A stretch of DNA of 64,000 bases, from positions 3,215,001-3,279,000 of the forward strand of contig NZ_CP087715.1 in the NCBI RefSeq assembly GCF_020991125.1, given 5' to 3'. Below are positions 60,165 to 64,000 of the stretch, one piece after another. The stretch is from Microbulbifer celer. Lineage in GTDB: Bacteria; Pseudomonadota; Gammaproteobacteria; Pseudomonadales; Cellvibrionaceae. Position 1 is the stretch's first letter; every line of letters starts with the position of its first letter. The translations under genes were made by a program, and so were the position numbers. Under the pieces are notes generated by a model that was not told the DNA's origin, did not search any database, and saw only the letters and a list, made by a program, of their open reading frames with translations.

Positions 60165-60436
60165 TGTTGTTCCTGTTAGCTGTTCCCGTTCGGGAGATAT
60201 TTATTGCGGCGTATTCTAACGGCCGCGGAATCCCCGTTTCCAGATAGCGATTCACTGCAAAGACTAGCAGCCGCAGTGAAAAATATTATCCACAGCGCGC
60301 AGTTCAGTGGCTTGTGCATTTACTGGGCAGAAGAATGAATACTCCGCCGAACTAAGCATATGCCAAAAAAAACTTTAGCCAGCGCGCGCTTTGCAGTAGT
60401 TTTGGGCGACTTTAAACCGCGGACGACGCTGAACGA

Positions 60437-62215
60437 ATGATGGATTGGGCTGGCTGGTTCTCCCTGGCGCTGGTATTTACTGTACTGGCCACACTGATTT
60501 TTACCCGACTGCATGCCTACCTGGTGATGATGGCGGCCCTGACCATCCTCAGTGTCAGCGGTATTCTCACACCGACAGAGGCCCTGTCCGGCTTTTCCAA
60601 CAGCGGGGTCATCACCGTGGCCGCCATGTTTGTGGTGGCGGCGGGCATCCATGCCTCCGGCGGCATCGACATGCTGGTCAAGCATCTGCTCGGCCGCCCG
60701 GGCAATGTGCGCTCTGCCATGCTGCGGGTGTTCGCACCGGTAGTGGCGCTGTCCGGCTATCTGAACAACACCCCGGTGGTGGCAACCATGATCCCGGCGC
60801 TAAACGCATGGGCCAAACGCATCGACATCGCCCCGTCGAAGTTGATGATCCCGCTGAGTTACGGCGCCATTCTCGGCGGCACCCTGACCCTGATCGGCAC
60901 CAGTACCAACCTGGTGGTCAACGGTCAGTACCAGTCCATCACCGGTGAGGACGGCTTCTCGCTGTTCTCCATCGCCGCGGTGGGCCTGCCGGCAGCACTG
61001 GTGGGCATCGCGTTTATGTTGATCTTCTTTCCACGCTGGTTGCCGGACCGGCGGGAAAAGAAACCCTTCGGCAACCTGCGCGAGTTCACCCTGGAAGTGG
61101 CGGTGGACAGCAACGGACCATTAGTCGGGCAGACCGTGGAAGACGCCGGCCTGCGTGGCCTGCGCCGGGTCTACCTGGTGGAAGTGGAGCGCGACGGCCG
61201 GGTAATCACCCCGGTGCGCTCCACCGAAGTGCTGCGCGGCGGCGATCGCCTGGTATTCGCCGGCGATACCGAGGCCATCTCCGACCTGCTGCGCATGCGT
61301 GGCATCGTGCCGTCGGCGGAACACGACAGCAGCCTGCCCCTGCAACCGGATTTCAGCGACCGCCGCCTGGTGGAAGTGGTGGTCTCGCCCTACTGCGACG
61401 TGATCGGATCCACCATTCGAGACGCCCAGTTCCGTCAGCGTTACGGCGCCGCAGTGCTCGCGGTGGCGCGCAATGGCCAGCGGATTAAAGGCAACCTCGG
61501 CAGTACCAAGCTGAGCGCCGGTGACTCACTGCTGCTGGAAGCGCGCCCGGGGTTCACCGTGCGCCAGCGCTACAGCAAGGACTTCCTGCTAATCAACGAT
61601 CTGGAGGCGGAAAGCCCCCGCCACGAGAAGGGCCTGACCGCGTGGCTGATCCTGATCGCCATGGTACTCGCCGCCGGCAGCGGCCTGATCAGCATGCTGA
61701 ACGCCTCTCTGCTCGGTGCCGGCGCCATGCTGGCGACCCGCTGCCTGTCGGTGAACCAGGCGCAGAAGAGCCTGGACCTGCCGGTGCTGATCACCATTGC
61801 CGCTTCCTTCGCCCTGGGCATGGCACTGCAGAAAACCGGCGTCGCCGCGGTAGTGGCGCAGTCGGTAATCGACCTGTCCGGCGGCCGACCGTGGCTGATG
61901 TTGATCCTCGCCTACCTGTGCGTATCCGCGCTCACCGAGATGGTCACCAACAATGCCGCGGCGATCATCATGGTCCCCATCGTGCTGCAGATTACCGGCG
62001 GTGCCGGACTGAATCCGGAACCGTTCATGTTCGCGGTGATGATGGCGGCATCCGCCAGCTTTGCCACGCCACTGGGCTACCAGACCAACCTGATGGTGTA
62101 CGGCCCCGGTGGCTATCGGTTCTCGGATTACCTGAAGGTGGGGATTCCCATGAATCTGTTGATTGGTGCCGTCACCATCATCGTGCTGCTCACCGGCTGG
62201 GATCTGACGGCCTGA
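60437..62215 (+). CDS. SLC13/DASS family anion transporter with RCK_C domains
   Basis: A 592 aa polytopic transporter. The N-terminal half has the GYLNNTPVVATMIP and GTLTLIGTSTNLVVNG hairpins typical of the family. A middle soluble region (about 205-400) has two TrkA-C/RCK_C modules (PLVGQTVEDAGLRGL, DVIGSTIRDAQFRQRYGAA). The C-terminal half repeats the hairpin as TEMVTNNAAAIIMVP. Such proteins carry dicarboxylates, sulfate or other anions; the substrate is not clear here. It is divergent from gcvT. Confidence 0.9.
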   Translation: MMDWAGWFSLALVFTVLATLIFTRLHAYLVMMAALTILSVSGILTPTEALSGFSNSGVITVAAMFVVAAGIHASGGIDMLVKHLLGRPGNVRSAMLRVFAPVVALSGYLNNTPVVATMIPALNAWAKRIDIAPSKLMIPLSYGAILGGTLTLIGTSTNLVVNGQYQSITGEDGFSLFSIAAVGLPAALVGIAFMLIFFPRWLPDRREKKPFGNLREFTLEVAVDSNGPLVGQTVEDAGLRGLRRVYLVEVERDGRVITPVRSTEVLRGGDRLVFAGDTEAISDLLRMRGIVPSAEHDSSLPLQPDFSDRRLVEVVVSPYCDVIGSTIRDAQFRQRYGAAVLAVARNGQRIKGNLGSTKLSAGDSLLLEARPGFTVRQRYSKDFLLINDLEAESPRHEKGLTAWLILIAMVLAAGSGLISMLNASLLGAGAMLATRCLSVNQAQKSLDLPVLITIAASFALGMALQKTGVAAVVAQSVIDLSGGRPWLMLILAYLCVSALTEMVTNNAAAIIMVPIVLQITGGAGLNPEPFMFAVMMAASASFATPLGYQTNLMVYGPGGYRFSDYLKVGIPMNLLIGAVTIIVLLTGWDLTA

Positions 62216-62232
62216 GGGATCACTCCCGGGCA

Positions 62233-62270
62233 ATTTATACTGGCGCAGCCCCGGCTGTGCCAGTATAAAT
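62233..62270. terminator. Perfect-type hairpin after the SLC13 gene
   Basis: A 38-bp palindrome: ATTTATACTGGC (62233-62244) pairs with GCCAGTATAAAT (62259-62270), and inside it CAGCC pairs with GGCTG. Only one G-T position interrupts the stem. It lies 18 bp after the transporter stop. The AT-rich ends suit a terminator, but there is no T-run of usual length. Confidence 0.65.
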
Positions 62271-62384
62271 AGCACCCGCGCACTGCCACCCATGCAGCCC
62301 CGCGCTAAGCCCTCCTCCTGCTTTTGACTGGAGGCCCTCCCTGTTAGCGGCCACTCCCGGCCACCTGTGTGAGAACACACCGAA

Positions 62385-63086
62385 TTGAACGCTGTTATTT
62401 CCGCCGCGGATATCCCGCGGGGCCGCGGACCCGACGATGATGACCCGCTGGAACGGATCGCCACGGCCCTGCGTGAGACCGGCTATATCGTGCTGCCGGC
62501 GCCATTGCCACCCGCCCTGCTGGGCGCCCTGTTGCGACACTTCCGCTCCCTGGATCAATCGCGCTTCCAGACCGCAGGCATCGGACGCGAGGACGATCAC
62601 CAGCTGAACCAGTTCGTGCGCACCGACGAGATCTACTGGCTCGACCGCAGCAACCCCGCGGTGAGCGCCTATCTTGACAGCATGGAGACCCTGCGCCTGG
62701 GGCTGAACCGGCGCCTGTTCCTGGGGTTGTTCGACTACGAATGCCACTACGCCCATTACCAGCGCGGCAGCTTCTATAAAAAACACCTGGATGCGTTCAA
62801 GGGCAGCACCAACCGGGTGGTCAGTACCGTGCTGTACCTGACCCCCAACTGGCAGCCGCGCGATGGCGGCGAACTCCAGATTTACGCCCCCATCGGCGGC
62901 GACACCGATGAAGGCATGAGCCATCGGGTAATTGAAAAGGTGGCACCACGTTTCGGGCAGATGGTGATTTTCCTGAGTGAGGAATTCCCCCACGAAGTGC
63001 TCACCAGCCACCGCTCCCGCTACAGCGTCACCGGCTGGTTCCGCGTCAACAACAGCCTCGGCGAGCAGCTGGACCCGCCGCGCTGA
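62385..63086 (+). CDS. 2-oxoglutarate/Fe(II)-dependent dioxygenase (prolyl hydroxylase type)
   Basis: A 233 aa double-stranded beta-helix oxygenase. The iron ligands are H134 and D136 (HLD) and distal H203 (EEFPHEV). The 2-oxoglutarate Arg is R212 in SRYSVTGWFR. The layout is that of P4H/EGLN-like bacterial oxygenases, which can hydroxylate EF-Tu or other proteins. The only start that keeps the N-terminal domain is TTG 62385, since an in-frame stop lies 5 codons upstream and the first ATG is at about residue 100. No strong ribosome binding site is seen. Confidence 0.85.
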   Translation: MNAVISAADIPRGRGPDDDDPLERIATALRETGYIVLPAPLPPALLGALLRHFRSLDQSRFQTAGIGREDDHQLNQFVRTDEIYWLDRSNPAVSAYLDSMETLRLGLNRRLFLGLFDYECHYAHYQRGSFYKKHLDAFKGSTNRVVSTVLYLTPNWQPRDGGELQIYAPIGGDTDEGMSHRVIEKVAPRFGQMVIFLSEEFPHEVLTSHRSRYSVTGWFRVNNSLGEQLDPPR

Positions 63087-63114
63087 TGTGCTATGGCGGG
63101 CCGCTGATCCGGAA

Positions 63115-63681
63115 TCAATGCGCAGTGGCCACTGCCTTGAGCATTTCGGAAAAAGATGCCGGCGTGTCGATACTGAAATCCACATGCAGGCGCGCAGCGA
63201 CATCCTCAGCACTGATCAGCCCGCGGACGTGGTGATTCTCCACATCCACAACCAGACAGAAGTGCTGTCCCGCCCGCTGCATCGCGGTCAGTACATTACC
63301 GATTTTCGCCCCCTGTAATTGCTGGTAGCTGAGCAACTGCAGATGGCTGCGCGCGCGCATCAAATCTCCCACCGTCAGTTCCTGGCGGGCAATACCATCC
63401 GCCACACACTGCATCACCCGCTGGTAGGAAACATCTTCGGCGGTCAACACGCCGATAAAGTCCCCGCGGTGGTCCATCACCAATACCGCACTCCGGTGGC
63501 CGGTACGCAATACCTGCGCGGCATTCAGTGCAGACACGGACGCGGTCAGCACCGCCGGGTGGTGATCTTTGAAGTCGGTGACAAAACTGAGTGCCGGGGA
63601 ATCGAGGGTCAGTTCGTGAAACTCCTCCGGGAACACCAGTTTGTCGAAATCCTGCAGGGGTAAAAAGTCCAGTTTCTTCAT
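63115..63681 (-). CDS. CBS-pair domain protein
   Basis: A protein of about 188 aa with two CBS motifs, at about 40-95 (HHPAVLTASVSALNAAQVL, GVLTAEDVSYQRVM) and at about 110-175 (IGNVLTAMQRAGQHFCLVVD, VRGLISAEDVAARL). CBS pairs bind adenosine nucleotides and usually control a partner. No other domain is present. The start is taken at 63681; an ATG three codons earlier is possible. It is convergent with the oxygenase gene. Confidence 0.85.
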   Translation of the reverse strand: MKKLDFLPLQDFDKLVFPEEFHELTLDSPALSFVTDFKDHHPAVLTASVSALNAAQVLRTGHRSAVLVMDHRGDFIGVLTAEDVSYQRVMQCVADGIARQELTVGDLMRARSHLQLLSYQQLQGAKIGNVLTAMQRAGQHFCLVVDVENHHVRGLISAEDVAARLHVDFSIDTPASFSEMLKAVATAH

Positions 63682-63787
63682 GGCAACCATTCTCTGTTCA
63701 GCGGCCGCAGTCGCCCGCGGGCGATCTCAAGCGGCCCGGTTATTCAGTGGTTCCGGCGGAAAGCGCCGGAACCGGATTCGATAACAC

Positions 63788-64000
63788 TCAGACTGGGGGC
63801 TGGTGCGGCGGTGCGCGAATACCGTGGGCGGCAGGATGCACCCGAACGGGGGCAGAAACCGAAGTTGCGGTGCGGTAGGGCGCAGCCGCAACTTGCAGCA
63901 GGGGGTAGGGAGTGACAGCGGTCGCAGAATCCGGTTGCTCGTCAGATTGAGGAGCACCGGAGCGCGGCAACTGTGCAGTGACGGACTTGTCTTCCGACAA
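63788..64000 (-). CDS. Possible C-terminal end of a gene beyond the window
   Basis: A minus-strand frame remains open to the right edge and reads EDKSVTAQLPRSGAPQSDEQ and further Ala/Pro-rich sequence, ending about 100 bp before the CBS gene. It could be the low-complexity tail of a protein whose main part is outside, or chance in GC-rich DNA. No domain is visible. The 63691-63787 spacer holds nothing else I can name. Confidence 0.25.
   Translation of the reverse strand: MSEDKSVTAQLPRSGAPQSDEQPDSATAVTPYPLLQVAAAPYRTATSVSAPVRVHPAAHGIRAPPHQPPV

Noticed and set aside
60165..60436. A possible glycine riboswitch upstream of gcvT
   Set aside because: I looked for the conserved GGAGAG and CGCCGA-type blocks of the glycine aptamer on the minus strand and did not find a convincing set.

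Overview
The window is a 64 kb piece of a GC-rich gammaproteobacterial chromosome. Gene content and order (argC-erpA-anmK-M23 peptidase; aroQ-accB-accC-prmA-dusB-fis-purH-purD; yhfA-like osmC next to crp; trpE/trpG/trpD/trpC; gcvH-gcvT) match marine Cellvibrionales, and the best guess is a Microbulbifer-like organism. This placement rests on recognising gene order and protein style, not on a search. Most of the window is core metabolism. I see no prophage, IS element, CRISPR array, rRNA or tRNA.

Layout. 0.1-5.7 kb: envelope and housekeeping genes (M23 peptidase, anmK, erpA, bactofilin, a coiled-coil membrane protein, argC). 5.8-14.3 kb: a ClC channel and three tetrapyrrole genes (hemJ, hemL, hemB), with a ThiD-like kinase, a BenE-type transporter plus its GntR regulator, a MAPEG protein and an orphan LuxR-type HTH. 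14.8-23.1 kb: PBP1B (mrcB) with an unusual charged tail, a PfkB kinase, a PAS-GGDEF-EAL protein, two lipoproteins and a PCu(A)C copper chaperone. 23.4-36.4 kb: dsbD, then the aroQ-accBC-prmA-zinc ribbon/DUF3426-dusB-fis-purHD-coq7 run. 36.9-46.4 kb: osmC/crp, an MltF-like transglycosylase with two solute-binding domains, a TonB siderophore receptor with a DUF1624 membrane protein, and an M3 dipeptidyl carboxypeptidase. 46.5-50.0 kb: a zinc-homeostasis island (two CobW/COG0523 GTPases, zur, a MerC-type protein) around a palindromic operator. 50.1-53.1 kb: a glutathione-dependent formaldehyde detoxification pair with a divergent LysR regulator. 53.2-58.2 kb: trp genes with a voltage-gated cation channel placed between trpE and trpG. 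58.6-64 kb: gcvHT, an SLC13 transporter, a 2OG-Fe(II) oxygenase and a CBS-pair protein.

The most unusual content lies between the genes. Eight intergenic elements (18.8, 28.1, 28.3, 29.4, 34.2, 36.6, 36.8 and 55.1 kb) share one architecture. Two long outer arms, different in each element but complementary to each other, enclose a conserved GTGAA-N2-CATCC-[AC]-TG block, then a small hairpin whose stem varies while its loop stays GTCC(C)T or close to it. Two elements 27 kb apart share a 52-nt core with no differences yet have different arms. In two places the elements occur as inverted neighbours, and one such pair shares an extra segment found in no other copy. This pattern, variable but compensated stems around conserved unpaired blocks, points to a structured element acting as RNA or cruciform DNA. 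I do not recognise a named family for it.

Regulatory signals that can be read directly include a strong sigma70-like promoter with a downstream CRP site ahead of crp, a perfect GntR-type palindrome ahead of benE, a LysR-type palindrome ahead of adhC, a near-perfect palindrome in the zinc island, and several intrinsic terminators.
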